A stretch of 64,000 nucleotides of DNA from Typhlomys cinereus (lineage: Eukaryota; Chordata; Mammalia; Rodentia; Platacanthomyidae). Both the position numbers and the translations under genes were made by a program. Of the stretch, positions 34,178-46,900 are shown one piece after another; positions within the stretch are counted from its first letter, which is position 1; each line of letters starts with the position of its first letter. Under the pieces are notes generated by a model. It saw only the letters and a list, made by a program, of their open reading frames with translations. It was not told where the DNA came from and did not search any database. The stretch spans positions 62,001-126,000 of the forward strand of contig JALPQD010000359.1 in assembly GCA_023101885.1 (NCBI GenBank), given 5' to 3'.

Positions 34178-37100
34178 TGAAGTATAAACTGAGCTATATG
34201 ATCTGCAAGGAGAACATTACTGACTAAGGATTCTTTGGATAAAATTGTATTTTGAAATAAGAAAGCACTCTAATATACTCATCATTCTCACTTTATCATT
34301 ACCAACTGACCATAATGTAGACAACTGATACTTTCACAGAATGAAGCAGCAATAAGCCCTTCTGATCTTAAAAGAACTTATGATGTCCTGGAGCAAGAAA
34401 TAACCATATAAATTCTTATGAGAAAGTAGGTTAGTTATTGGACTTTTTGTTTTGTTTTGTTATTTTTTTAATTTTTACAATAGGAATAAGTATAGAAAGA
34501 TAAGTACACAAAAAATATATTCTATATAATAGCTATTCATTTCCTCCTTTTATAATATGTATTTAAGCATAATTATTTTACAATTCCATATATATTATTT
34601 ACAAACATGCTGAATTTTAGGTGTTGAGATTTTATGTTAAAACATAGAATATAAAACCGTTTAGGCAGAAGCCAAAGAACAGTAAATACAAAATAAATAC
34701 AAAATCAGGAAACTCTTTAACAGCACAACATTGTTCTACCATATTTGGACCAAAATCTCAGATTTTGTTACATTTTCTTAGAATTCCCTGGTATCTGCAG
34801 TGAAATTCTGCTTACTGTGTTGTTTCTGATGCCTGCACAGATCTCTACCTGAAGAACTGCAAGATTTCTCTGTAATTACTTCTTCTGTCTGTCATCCCTG
34901 AAAGATATTGGAAACAAAAACAGAAATTACAGATGTGACTACTCATTGATGTATTTCCTGTCCTTGAACAGTGCTAGTCTATAACAGAGACACAAGAAAT
35001 TTGATAGAAGAAATCAATTAGCCAGAAATACAAATGTGTATTACATTCATTAAAGTTATCATAAAATGTCTTTCAAATAAAATTTGTCATATAAGCTAAG
35101 AAATCTTCTATTGATTTACCCTTTTGTAATTATAGAACGCTTCTACAAAAATTAGGTAGAATTCAAAAACACACAAAGAAAAATCCTTCTACTATATTTT
35201 TCTAACTTGAAAAAACATGTATTGAATACAAAATAAGTATAATGAATTTTCCCTTCTGATAGTCACCTGCAAACTTCATGTTACAGAACACAGGAAGCAG
35301 GTCTGACATAGAGTCTGACAAGGTCACTTTCCATTTAGTTGGTCAGGTCTATTTTCTTCATTCCTCTTCATATGCTCCATTCATTTCATGCTAATCTTCC
35401 TGAGATATTCCTCCTTTTCTCAAATATTTCTTTGGGATGTTGATAAGGATATGAAGCTTAGTTTACTAGCATGCTAGCGGAATGATCTTACTAAGGATGG
35501 AAGAGATTTTCCCATTTTCTTCATCAAGGGCAAGAGTTTTTCTAGTTCCCTGTGTTCCTCCCATAATAAGCATGTCTTTTGTGTGTTATACAAACTACGA
35601 GCATCTCACTTGAAGCATCTTTACCTTCATTGTGTTTTAATCTATCCTCAATGCAAATGGCTTTGGTAAATTCACCCAAAAATATACGTGCAAACTTGAA
35701 AAAGCTTTGAAATGCTTTTAGAGCATTTCAGGAAATTAGAGTCTCATATGCACAAATATTCCCCACACATGCTATCAAAGGTAAAAAGTAAGTCCTTTGA
35801 CAGGCCAGAGGATTCATTTCCACTGTTGTCACCCTCTTACAGACTTTACTTTCAACTACTGTATCTGCAAAGAGTTGCTTCCAAGCAATAAAAATCCCAG
35901 AAGCAATCAACCGAGGAATTTGTAAACTGAGTTTCTCTCATGTCACAAGATGTCCAGAGACAGAATTTATTTGTGCTGGTTGAGCAGTTTACAAATGTCA
36001 AGACTGAAGTCTCTGCACTCCTGTTGATTCTCCACTGAAATTAGCTCTGTGGTCACCGATGATTCTCCACATCTGGAAATCGTCCCTATTCCAAGGAAGG
36101 GAAAAACACAAACTCCAGCCGAATCTTGCCCTCTTCTAAGGAGCTTTCAAGAAATCTCACTTCTATTTACAAATCAGGAGCTACACTTAGTATACATGAC
36201 CACTGTTTTCTACATTGAACATGTTGTTGTCCCTCACAATGCCCTAATATCTAAACCCTCCTAGTAAGAAAAAGAACAATGATTTTATATAAGCCACGTC
36301 ACCCTTATTTTTTATTTTTCCCTTAAATAAGACGTGACTGAGCCCTCCCATTAATTTCATTATTCTCCCTTAAAAACATCGATATACTTGAAATATATCT
36401 GTACATAGATGTGTGCATGCACATCATTCAAGATGTATGAACTCTCTATAGCACAAACTTATAATAAAATGAAAAGTAAATTTATTTAGGAAAGCCTGTT
36501 ATTTGTAGGAAAGTACACCAATGATGTTTTGAACCTTAATGTTTTATGCTTTATGGCAAATAAATGCTCCATAATCTGTCTTCTCCTTTTGCTTATGAAA
36601 GAAAGAAAGATAATCAATTTTAGGAAAATGCAAATAATGTACCTTTGACATGAGCTAATAAGATTTAAAATCTGTAGAGCTTGACACCAGACAGATTTAT
36701 TTTTTAGTTGCACTAATCAATTTGACAATCTGATCCTTTGTGATATGCAAATACAAACAGATCTGTAATTAGGATGGAACTTTGAAATCATTAAAGATGA
36801 GTGACAACAGCAAGAAAACTTATCAATTAATTAGTAATTGTTATTAAAGGATATATGTCTACATAGACATTGAAGTGTCATTAATAAAACAAATACAAAA
36901 GTATAAACTGACAATGCTCAGCACAAGTATATTCAATGTAGATTTCAAACACTGTCAAATGAAAAATGGTTGTATATCTTGATTCCAATTTTATTTATTT
37001 TAATAAATTATTTAGTAGCAGAAAGAAGCCTAAAAATCACACCATCTACAACACTCTGCAATTTCTAACCTTTGCTTATTGAATACAGCCCTAAACTAGG

Positions 37101-38239
37101 TACAATTTTGAAGGGTAAAGTGCTAAATCCACAGATTTGTAGGAAATAGCATTGGGCTGTTCATGCAAACATATGAGAAAGACTGAGAAGAAGGAAGTGA
37201 GTAGATTGAAAAACTGGAAGAAGTCTTCACATCACATGGAAGAGAGAAAAAAATAAGACTTCAATCCACCTTTCAGATCAGGAAACAGCCATTACCTAAA
37301 AAGAATCTAGGAAACCAGGGCCTCAATCCTACTACCATCAAGTTTTAGTTCAGTCAACAATCCATAGGAGCTTGGAAGCAATTTCTCCTGGTTTTCCAAA
37401 CTGAACCTATTCAGACAACTTCTTTCTTTCAGTCTTGGAAAAATCTAAATATAAACCACAACATCCTGGGTTTTTGATTTTCAAAAAATAAGCATGTGTT
37501 GTTTAAACTACTTTTATGTGTGTAATTTGTTACAAACACAGAACACAAAGTGTGAGCATGGGTCAAGTCAGAGGTAGGTGAAGACTAAAAGACATTTGAA
37601 AGGCTTTAACGAAATTGATGGAAGAAGCCTGCATGACCTGAAAATACTGAGTTGAACTAAAGATGTCAAACATGCTACTCAGGAAACTCAGCAAAAACGC
37701 AGGAGCATGTTACCAAAAACAGTATGTATTTTATAGGTAAAATGGATATGAGTTTCTACAGATTGGCTTTAGATGTTTATATTTAAGGTAATAACATACA
37801 ATTTGATGATTACACTTTTGTAGTATGCTTTGAAGTTCTTTGAATCCCACTTTCTGTATTCTTTTAATGAAGATGAATTTAACTATTTGGGCCTATATTT
37901 TTTCCTAAAAAATTTAAGATTGTTTTTATAGTTCTATGAAGAACATTATTGGTATTTTACAGAGATCAAATTGAATTTGATCTTTGAGAAGTATAGACAT
38001 TTCAACAATATTGAATCTTCAATCCAAAAATAGCAGACAAGCCTCTAACCATACTTTGAGGAATTTTCTACATTAGGTAAATGCCTAATTCTTATACAAC
38101 TGCGAGGGGTTCTTTAGAATAGGTTAGTCTCTGGAAAAATTTTGAGGGATTACCTATATTAACTTAATTGAGATTGGAAGACCTTCCTTAACTATGAGTG
38201 GTCTCTTACAAAGGGCAGGGATTTTGGATTAAATAAAAA
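34178..38239. other. About 4 kb of AT-rich DNA, nothing recognised
   Basis: Only short open frames without domains (for example 35728-35910 and 36049-36264). No repeat family recognised. Confidence 0.5.
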
Positions 38240-38432
38240 GGAGAAAACAAGCTGATCAGCAGCATTTATTCCTCTCTGTTTCCTGACTCTGGGGCCAGAA
38301 ACATCAGGTTCCTGTCACCATGACATCCCTGCAGGATCTGCTATGCCCTCAGACTATGAGCCAAAATGTCCTCGTTACTTTTGCCAAGGTATTTTATCAT
38401 AGCAACAGGAAAAGTAACTAATACAATGATGC
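38240..38432 (+). mobile_element. 3' part of a MaLR-like or related rodent LTR
   Basis: CTATGAGCCAAAATGTCC, GCCAAGGTATTTTATCATAGCAACAGGAAAAGTAACTAATACA form the usual 3' end of rodent MaLR-type elements. The 5' part is missing or too diverged to see. Confidence 0.65.
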
Positions 38433-39580
38433 TCAAAAGTCATTTAAAAAGTGTTCTTAATTATTTGAAATATTCTAAAAATTAAAGTGCTTTGAGTAAG
38501 TCATGCAACTTTAATAATTTAATATGCTATACAGAACTAGATGAGTTTGATCTCAATTTTCTTCTCAGACAACAGAAGAAAGAATATGAAAACACAGATT
38601 ACATTCTTTCAAAAGCTCATTTTGTTTAAAACTGCTGTAACCATAATATGATCCTCTGTTCATGCAGAGGACTTTACACTTAACTAATAGATATTAATCT
38701 TTCCACAAAATCTTAGGGGATTTTGTTCACCTCATAGAAAATAATTTTGCCTCATAGCAAATAATTTCATGCTCAGGAATACCAAGGAAATAAATGGCAA
38801 AACTGGTACAAACGAAACTTTGCTCCTTGGCTTAGCTAAGTTTGAGGTTATCTAGACCTTCTTTCTTCATACACATCTAGATGCCCTCACACCCATACGT
38901 GCCCTCCCAACACATCCAATTGTGATTATCTGTAATAAATAAACCTTCTAAAGTTTAGCAAAGCAAAGGAAGAAAAAACTTCATTTTAATGATTTTAACA
39001 TTGTGGGCAAATGTTTTATAAAACTTTAGCAGACATAGTTATTAAAGAAATCTAATTGCCTCATTGTGGTCAGTTACATTAGTATTAACTATACTTGCAG
39101 CCACTCTTCAGGATGCCCTGTTCCTAGGAAGAATTGTATGTTCCTAGCTATTTAAATCAGGTGCTACTTTTGAACAGAATGAAGTGTAATCAGAAGAAAC
39201 ATGCCCTTTGCCTTAGGCAAAAACATTAAAAGCTATCATACTATTCACTATGACCTATTTCTATATTCCACACAGATTATCCTTGTTTTCTGACTTAAAG
39301 TCATAGGGGTAGAGATGTGAGTGATCACTAAAAGAGAAAATGTAGAGGACTTACACTTTTTTGTAAATGCTACTGAAAAATTCAGGTCATTTGCTATTAT
39401 AATCTAACCTGAACTACCCCCAAACAGAGGGAAGTATCCTATTCAACTGCAGAAAAGATGATACTAAATATAGAGCTAAAGGTAATGATATCCCATCAAT
39501 AATATGACATATTGTATATAACACTGTGTGTAACAACATAGTTGAATAAAAACAAGAAATATATAAGAATAAGAAAATAA
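38433..39580. other. AT-rich unique DNA
   Basis: Nothing recognised. Confidence 0.5.
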
Positions 39581-39880
39581 GGGCTGGAGAGGTGGCTCAG
39601 AGGTTAAGCCTCTGCCTTGCAGGCGGAAGGTCCTGAGTTTGGATCCTAGACTCCACGTATAGACGCCAGGTGGAAGCCGGGGGGGGGGGGGGTTCCTGGT
39701 AGGTGAATCCTGGGGAGGAGTAAACAAGGAGCAGGTGGAGGCGTCCATGGTGGTTCCCAAATTTGTCCATTGTTCTACACACATACACATACATACCCAC
39801 ACATACATATACCCACACGCATACACACACACATACATGCACAATTGAATAAATAATAAAAAATTAAAAAAATAAAATAA
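39581..39880 (+). mobile_element. DIP-like SINE with internal loss and G-run
   Basis: The head and B box are intact. In the body, the part normally reading GGCGGCCTGCG is replaced by a run of about 15 G (39679-39693), and several bases are lost after CCTGGTAGG. The tail has CACAATTGAATAAATAATAAAAAA. An exact TSD is hidden by A-rich flanks. Confidence 0.88.
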
Positions 39881-40796
39881 TAAGTAGGAGATGGGTGAGA
39901 TATTTTTATATACATAGTATCTACATGCATAAGAAAAATATATTTAAAAGAATAAAACAAAATTGAGTTTTCCCCAGAACTGACATCCAAATATACAATT
40001 TATCAAGAATTTTCAACAATGTTGCTGGATGGATAGTCAACATAAAATCAATGTAGAACATAGATTACATAGGCAACAACAAAATCTAGGGAGAGAAATT
40101 TTTAAAGTTCCCATTTTAATAGCAATAATAAAATATCACAGATACATTTCACAAAAGATGCCAAGAAGAAATACTAAAATAATATTGAAAAACATAGAAA
40201 ACTTAAACAAATGAAGATTAAAGCCCCATATTTAATCTAGTAAATTATTCACTTATTCTCAGACTCACAGGTTAGTTTATTAAAGCAAACAAAATAAATT
40301 TTAATGTATAAGAAAGAGAAAAGACCCACATAGTAAATGCAATGATGAAGAAAAAATAATAAGATTGAAAATGAATAAATGCAATACAAAAGAAAAACAA
40401 TATGACATGAAGACATGCCCTACAGATTTATGTCTTGGCTAATTGTGTAAAAGTAATTGAGAGAGTGTTATATCTGATATCAGCATGGAAACTTAGGGTG
40501 GGGAGTAGAAAGCTGGGAAGTAGAGTCACACACCTATGAGAACTTGCCACATGCCAAAAATGACATTGCTCCATATAGGTAAATAGCTTGAGATCTGCAC
40601 CATAGGAGAAACAACTAGTTAAAAAAGATATGTTGACTATTAAAATTTAAGAAAACTGTGTATCAAATGCCATCACTGAAGAAAGAAAAGGTATGTAGGA
40701 AAAGAAGAAGGAAGGGAAAAGTTGAGAAATGATACCTAACTTGTAATAACCAGTAGAAAATTAGAAGCCAAAACATGTTAGTAGATGTAGTCACTT
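39881..40796. other. AT-rich unique DNA
   Basis: Nothing recognised. Confidence 0.5.
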
Positions 40797-41303
40797 AAAA
40801 CAAGAGTAACTAGGGGGTGGTAAGATTGTAAGAGCACAAGGATGGGAGGAGTAATGATATGCAAGATACTCCACACAAGTTAGGGCCGAAGCAATCATAA
40901 TAGGACTTTCCATGACCTGCCCTATGTCCAACACATTATTGACACCACAAAATCTAGCATGGACTAAAGGCATTAGGATCCTTGGAGGCTAGGGACTGAC
41001 AGTCACAGTAGTGTTCCTAAGCTTAAGGGGAACACAGGAAAGGGTTCTGGGAAATGCCTCTGGGTCCTTGCACCTCATCGGAGAGGAGGACCCAAAGGGG
41101 AGTTTGGCATGCACATTAAAGGATGCTCCGGGGATTGGGTGGGGGCCACTGGAGGGGAGGCACTGGGGAATGAGGAGGGAAGGGGGAGCAGGGGGGTCGG
41201 GGAGGTACTGGGGATGAGGAGGGAGGGGGAGGGGAGAGGGAAGAGGAGGGGGGAACAGGGGGATTGGGGAGGAGATGGAAAAAGGGAGGGGACCAGTGTA
41301 GAA
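40797..41303 (+). mobile_element. Old L1 3' UTR fragment
   Basis: From GGGGGTGGTAAGATTGTAAG it follows the 3' UTR shared with the L1s at 44.15 and 60.88 kb on the same strand, including the G-rich tract (41120-41295). It ends GACCAGTGTAGAATATAAATAAAT and runs into an AAAT microsatellite in place of a plain A-tail. Confidence 0.88.
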
Positions 41304-41413
41304 TATAAATAAATAAATACATACATAAATAAATAAATACATAAATACATAATAAATACATAAATAAATAAATAAATAAATAATAAATAAATAAATAAAT
41401 AAATAAATAAATA
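41304..41413 (+). repeat. AAAT/ACATAAAT microsatellite
   Basis: About 110 bases of (AAAT)n with ATAC variants follow directly on the L1 3' end, which suggests it grew from the L1 A-tail. Confidence 0.92.
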
Positions 41414-42973
41414 GTAACTAAGAAAAAAATGGACAAAGCCTAAAAGTAAATTCCTAGAGAAGAGTAGCAAAATGGCAAGCCTACAAAAAAAATATGTTAA
41501 GGAACTAGTAATTAGTGACATGTAAAGATAAGCAACAGTTTCACATCTCTCACACTGGTAGCAGTTTATGAGCTTGACAACATGAAACATTGGATGGTTG
41601 CTTATATTCCTGGGAGGATAACATTGTGCAACTGGTCCCCAGAACACTTTGTACTTGTCTGGTGAGATGATGAGTACATACTCCAGAGACTTGAACTCCA
41701 AGCACCCATGAGACACTCACAAGGAAGAAATGACATAGCAAAGTACTAGTAGTGATGATCTTTTCAGCTGGAAAATGGGGACAAGGTACTGTAAGAAGTA
41801 AATGAACAGTGATCTGTATGCTTTTAGAGCAGTAAATAAAATAGAGGAAGTCTATAATAAGTGCTAACAGTGATTTCAGTCATTACTTTTCTATGCTCGA
41901 GGGTTCAGGTATTTTCTTTTGCAAGCTTTCTTTTCCATAACTGCTGGCTTTGCTTAATGAGTAGCTCCCTGGGCCCAGGAAAACTCAGTTTACCACATAA
42001 TACAAGAGCAGGCAGACCTGCTAGACTCTGGATGTGGCTCAGACATCCTCTGAAGTAATACTCATGCTAAACCTTTTGTCCAAGGGTGAGCTGAGCGATG
42101 AGCCCATCCTACATTGTGCCCACTGAGGTCTGCCAACATTGTTTAAATGATTTTGATTTTCTGAAACAACAGATACTAAATTAGACCAGTAGGCACTTGG
42201 TTTTTACCACTTTTAACATTTTCAATTGCAAATTCAATATACAAGGTAAAAGAAAACGAAAGAAGGGTGGAATGCACAAAGGGAATAAAGGGAAGAGAAA
42301 CAGAAAAAACAGATTCCAAACATTTTGTAAAGTAGGATGAATTGCATATAACTAACAAAACTACTTCCAGCAACTCTACTCAGAACTCAGGAGTTAGGAA
42401 ATTTGACTTTCACCTCACCTACAACTGTAAAATGTCTTCTCTTTGAGTAACTTCATACAACTTCAGAGGCAAATCTTTGATACTCTTCAACCACAAATGA
42501 ATACTATTAAGGATTATAGGATGTTGGCATAACAATGTCTTATAGTTATAATATCTTATAGGTATCAACACTTAGGAGTAAACATTTTTATGTTTACTAT
42601 CTTAAAGGTAAACATATTGACATTTTTAAACAGACCACCAAAATATGGTTTATTCACTAGCATTTTCTGTAAGTTCATCCCTCCAGTGTTGTGGCTTTGT
42701 TAAAGTGACTACTTAATGTGGGAGAAATGTTGAAAGAATAAACTATTAGGACTCTATCAAGTCTTTTTAATTCTGGCTTATTTGTCAATACAGGTAAAGT
42801 TGTTTCTATCCCTCCCGCTTCCGTGTGTTCCATGTTTGTCACACATGAGTGCTTGATTTTTGTTGAACTCTGAATTTAGCTTCATGTTTCCTTCTCTTTT
42901 CCCATCTTTTAATCTGATACTTGTTTTTGCTCCTTCTTTTAGTCTTTCCCTACTTCGGTATACTCAATACACA

Positions 42974-43012
<39 letters not shown>

Positions 43013-43248
43013 ACAATAAAGATATAAATATAGGGTCCAAATAAATTAGGTCATTTGCATTTCCTTACTTCAATGAAAATATTATCTACTTCTTGCCTAG
43101 GGGTTCTAAGTTTTGAATAAGCAATATATGTAAATAAATCATCTTTCCAGTACTTTCACATTTAGTGATTTCCTACTGCCTTTATGAACTCATATAACTA
43201 GCATCAAAAAAATCATGTTAAAAAATTAATGGTTGTTACTACTGCTTA
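41414..43248. other. AT-rich unique DNA with a CA microsatellite
   Basis: An imperfect CA tract lies at about 42968-43016. Nothing else recognised. Confidence 0.5.
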
Positions 43249-43265
43249 GAAATTCCTTAATTTGT

Positions 43266-44574
43266 AAAGATTGAAATGCCATATGACCCTGCTATCCCAC
43301 TTTTGGGAATAACCCCTCATGCAGCAGAGGTTCGCCTCGATAGCACAAGCTCGACCATGTTCATAGCAGCACTGTTTACAATAGCAAAGTCATGGAATCA
43401 ACCTAAATGTCCAACAGTTGACGAGTGGATAAGGAAACAGTGGTACATCTATACAATGGAGTACTACTCAGCCATCAAAAATGATGAATTACTGGAATTT
43501 GCTGGGAAATGGATGTCATTAGAAAGAATTATATTAAGTGAAGTATCCCAAACCCAGAAAATTAAGTGCCGTATGTACTCCCTAATAGGTGGCTCCTAGT
43601 ACCAAACTCACCCAGCCCACATTGAGACACTCAAAAGTAAACCTATGTAACACAGTAATTGCAAGGATTATGAACAAGAGAGATGGGTTAGGAGGGCCAC
43701 ACCAGAAACAAGGAGAGAGGAGACCATGTTACAGCAGAGAAAATAGGCCTCCATCAAGGTCTGCAAGTAAGTAATGAGAAACCTGGTTAAGTTCACAGAC
43801 GTTCTTTCCTGATCTCACCAGAAGGGGAGGGCATATAGTCTAGCAGATAAAAAGTAATCATTTTGCAAATGGGTGATGGACCCCTCCCTCAGTGAGGTTT
43901 CCTACTCTTATTACATCTACCCTTGAATGTGCTATTACAACAAGACTCCAGTTTAACAGCTTTTTGTCTCTGGCCAGGGGGTGACATACAGTGCCCAGCA
44001 GAATGGAGTGAAGGGAATTGCAGGAGCAGCAAAACTGCAAAAGAAAATCAACAAACCACAATCCAGAACTTCAGAGACTCTATATCAATCACATAGAACT
44101 AGGACAGCCTAATCTCTCCCCATCCTGGAGCTCAGGGACATTTGCGGAAGAGGGGGCGGTAAGATTGTAAGAGCAAAAGGATGGGAGGAGCAACGATTTG
44201 CAAGATTCTCAACAATAGTTGGGGCCAAAGCAATCATAATGGGACTTTGCATGCCCTGCGCAATGTCCAGCGCACTGTTGCCCTCATAAAGTCTAGCATC
44301 TGTTAAGGGCACCGAGACCCCTGGAGGCAAGGGATTGACAGCCATAGTAGTGATCTTATGCTTAAGGGGAACAAGAGAAAGGGCTTATGGAAATGCCACT
44401 GGGTCCTTATATGTCATCGGAGAGGAGGACCCAGTGGAGAGTTAGGCGTACACAATAAAGGACTCTCTGGGAATTGGGGGGGAGGCACTGGGGGAAGGGG
44501 AGGGGGAGGAGGGGGGAGGGAGGGAACTGGTAAAAAATTTTAAAATGTATAATTAAATTTTTAATAAAAAAAAA
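43266..44574 (+). mobile_element. Young 5'-truncated L1
   Basis: It starts within the ORF2 C-terminus (equivalent to about 59994 of the full-length copy). It keeps an open frame ending in MYSLIGGS at 43597, the complete 3' UTR with G-rich tract, AATAAA, and an A-tail. GAAATTCCTTAATTTGT is duplicated at 43249-43265 and 44575-44591 (17 bp). By eye it differs from the full-length L1 at roughly 14 sites over 1.3 kb, so the two are recent relatives. The truncation removes the promoter, ORF1 and nearly all of ORF2. Confidence 0.96.
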
Positions 44575-44589
44575 GAAATTCCTTAATTT

Positions 44590-44862
44590 GTGACTGAAGA
44601 GATGGCTCAGATGCCTCACAAGCAGAAGGACCTGAGTTCAGATCCCAGATCTCAGTTAAAAACACCAGTCTGAAATGGAGGCGGCCTTCATTTTCAGCTC
44701 TGAAAGGTAGAGCTGGGAAATCCCAGAGCAAGCAAAAAGAATGTAGAAGCAATCCAGAAGGCCTAAAGTCACCCTCAGTCCTCCACAGGTATTCGCAGTG
44801 ACCTCTGATATAGATAGACATAGACACACACACACACACACACACACACCCCACAAAATAAA
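44590..44862 (+). mobile_element. Older SINE of the DIP-like superfamily
   Basis: The head GTGACTGAAGAGATGGCTCAG and B box GAGTTCAGATCC are recognisable. The body shares CTGAAAGGTAGAGCTGGGAA and CTCCACAGG with the older copies at 0.8, 13.7 and 63.9 kb. A CA tract (about 44822-44848) ends it. The young L1 inserted exactly at its 5' edge. Confidence 0.8.
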
Positions 44863-45564
44863 CACTCCTTAACCTAACACTTTACAGAAATTTAGCTAGA
44901 ACATAATATTAAAAATTATGCACTGAAATAGCAGTTGTTGATTTAATTATATTATGATTTTACAGAGCCACAAAATATGATGAAAAATATAATCCAATAC
45001 TTTCAGGAAGGACACACAGCATTTGATAGAGAACAGTAATCCAAGGTCTGAATCATCATCCTGGCAGTCTTTGTTATTTAGCAAGTCTTTCAGTTTTTGT
45101 TCTTTGGCTTTTGGGACAAAGTTCCCTAAATGCTTTTGTTATTTTTGCTGTTTTTTATTTACATATCTACAAAGAACAAAAGAACAATTTTTTGCTTTTG
45201 TTGGAATGACATTTTAGCATTTTTTAAATTTAATGTTCCTTCCAACACATAAAGATGATCAGTAATCCTCCCTGCTGTTCATTAGGAAAGCTGTCGCAAT
45301 TTCCTTTTTCTTTGTCCTCTTTCACCAAATACTCTAATCATCTCACTGTTTAATCAGTAGCCCCTTCCTTGTGCCCTTCAGCTATGTCTCTTCCCAAGAC
45401 TACACAAAGCCTTTTAGCTCTATGCAGTTTCAAATGCTAAATTATTTCTTTCTTTCATCATAAGTCAATTCTTTCTGGACTCCTCAATTATCCAGACTCA
45501 TATTTTAAATATTCCCAAATCAGATGACATAAAAAATTGTGCATCCAGATTTGCTTTTTCATAC
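44863..45564. other. AT-rich unique DNA
   Basis: Nothing recognised. Confidence 0.5.
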
Positions 45565-45668
45565 TAACAGAGACATTTACTTATAACTAAAATAAAACAC
45601 TTTGGTAATTCCTAAGTAACAGAGACATTTACATATAAATAAAATAAAACACTTTACTAAGTAATTTT
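45565..45668. repeat. Two-copy 52-bp tandem duplication
   Basis: Unit 1 (45565-45616) and unit 2 (45617-45668) both start TAACAGAGACATTTAC and both contain AAAATAAAACACTTT; a few substitutions separate them. Confidence 0.88.
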
Positions 45669-46440
45669 ATACCCTCTTTGCCAGTACTTCCCATAATTTT
45701 ACAAGGAATCACAATTACTAGCAAGGAAATAGAGATTGGTGAGTTCAGGTGTTAGGAGCTTGCAATCATATAGTTATTATCTTGGACACCAACACTTAGC
45801 AAATCTAGTTCCAAAGTTGTTGTTCTTAAACTTTTACTATAAAATGACTGTGAAACTCTGTCACATAATAACCTAGAATAGTTGACAATAAGATAAACTG
45901 ATGGCCTTCTTCAGAACTGTCTAAATCAGTATCTATGAGGAAAAAGATCATAAATACATATGTTAAATGAAAATTGGAGGCTCATTAAACTATAGGAGCC
46001 ACATTTCACGTAATTTTGTTTATTGTTTTTGTATTTTTTCTGTTTTATCACCAAGCAGAGTTTCTGGCTACTTGATGACAAATATTTGTGTTTGATAAAT
46101 TGAAATTGGTTAACTATACCAAAAGGAAAGTATGTAGTTTTTGATGCAATGCATTTGGCTTTTTAAAGAAAGAATCTATTTAAATGATAGAACGTTAATT
46201 GGTATCTTTATACCAAAATTGGGTAGCCCTAACAATAGCATTCTCTTGCTTAATGACAGCCACCCTTATTTAATCCCCACTGTAGAAATGCACAGTGACC
46301 TGTCTTACTGAGAGCATTTTTTGGAAGGACAATGAAAATTGTCCTTGAGTAAAATGGGCATAAACTTCAGAAAGTAGATTAACAACAACAAAAATCTCTT
46401 GTCTAAGGTACTCCTGTTGTAGTTCATGAAAATTATTGCT
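45669..46440. other. AT-rich unique DNA
   Basis: Nothing recognised. Confidence 0.5.
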
Positions 46441-46444
46441 TAAA

Positions 46445-46900
46445 ACTAATCTCTAGTATGCTTGTGTCACAGTTAGTCACAGGTGTCAACTTGACAGTTA
46501 AGGGTTTGAGCTCTGGGCACATTCGTGGAGAATTAATGGTTGAGTTGAGCCCAGAGCAAACCTGAAGGACATTGTCTAGCTGATGGGGAAGATCCAGCCC
46601 ATGGTGGGTGGGATTAGGCCCTGGAATAAATCAGAGAGCTGATTGAGAGAGTTGGCATCTTTCTGTTCACTTGGCCAGACATGCTGGTCTGGCAAGTAAA
46701 GATTGCCCATCTCTCGGCCATTATGTGGTGATGGTGTGGCCAGTTCCCTCGGCCCTGGTGTTGGTGCGAGCTCTCCTGTCAAGTTGGACTGAGAACTGTA
46801 ACCAGGAATCGTAAAAGAGAATAAACCCTTGTTCCCTTGTACCAAGTTTTATGGGCTGATGCTGGAAAAGCCTCTTTTAGGCAATCAAACTTCCAAAGGG
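46445..46900 (+). mobile_element. Rodent interspersed repeat, same family as 26.2 kb
   Basis: It begins near CAGGTGTCAACTTGACAG, has GGGAAGATCCAGCCCATGG and GACATGCTGGTCTGGCAAG, and a GAGAATAAACCC poly(A)-signal-like end. It is the plus-strand counterpart of 26195-26575. Confidence 0.6.

Noticed and set aside
34178..38239. Hidden exons in the long unannotated stretch
   Set aside because: Open frames are short and AT-rich, and none resembles a known protein family; I cannot support any exon call by eye.
41075..41716. 213-codon minus-strand frame with Pro-rich and Tyr/Leu/Phe/Ile repeats
   Set aside because: It crosses the L1 G-rich tract and the AAAT microsatellite; both repeats explain the composition.
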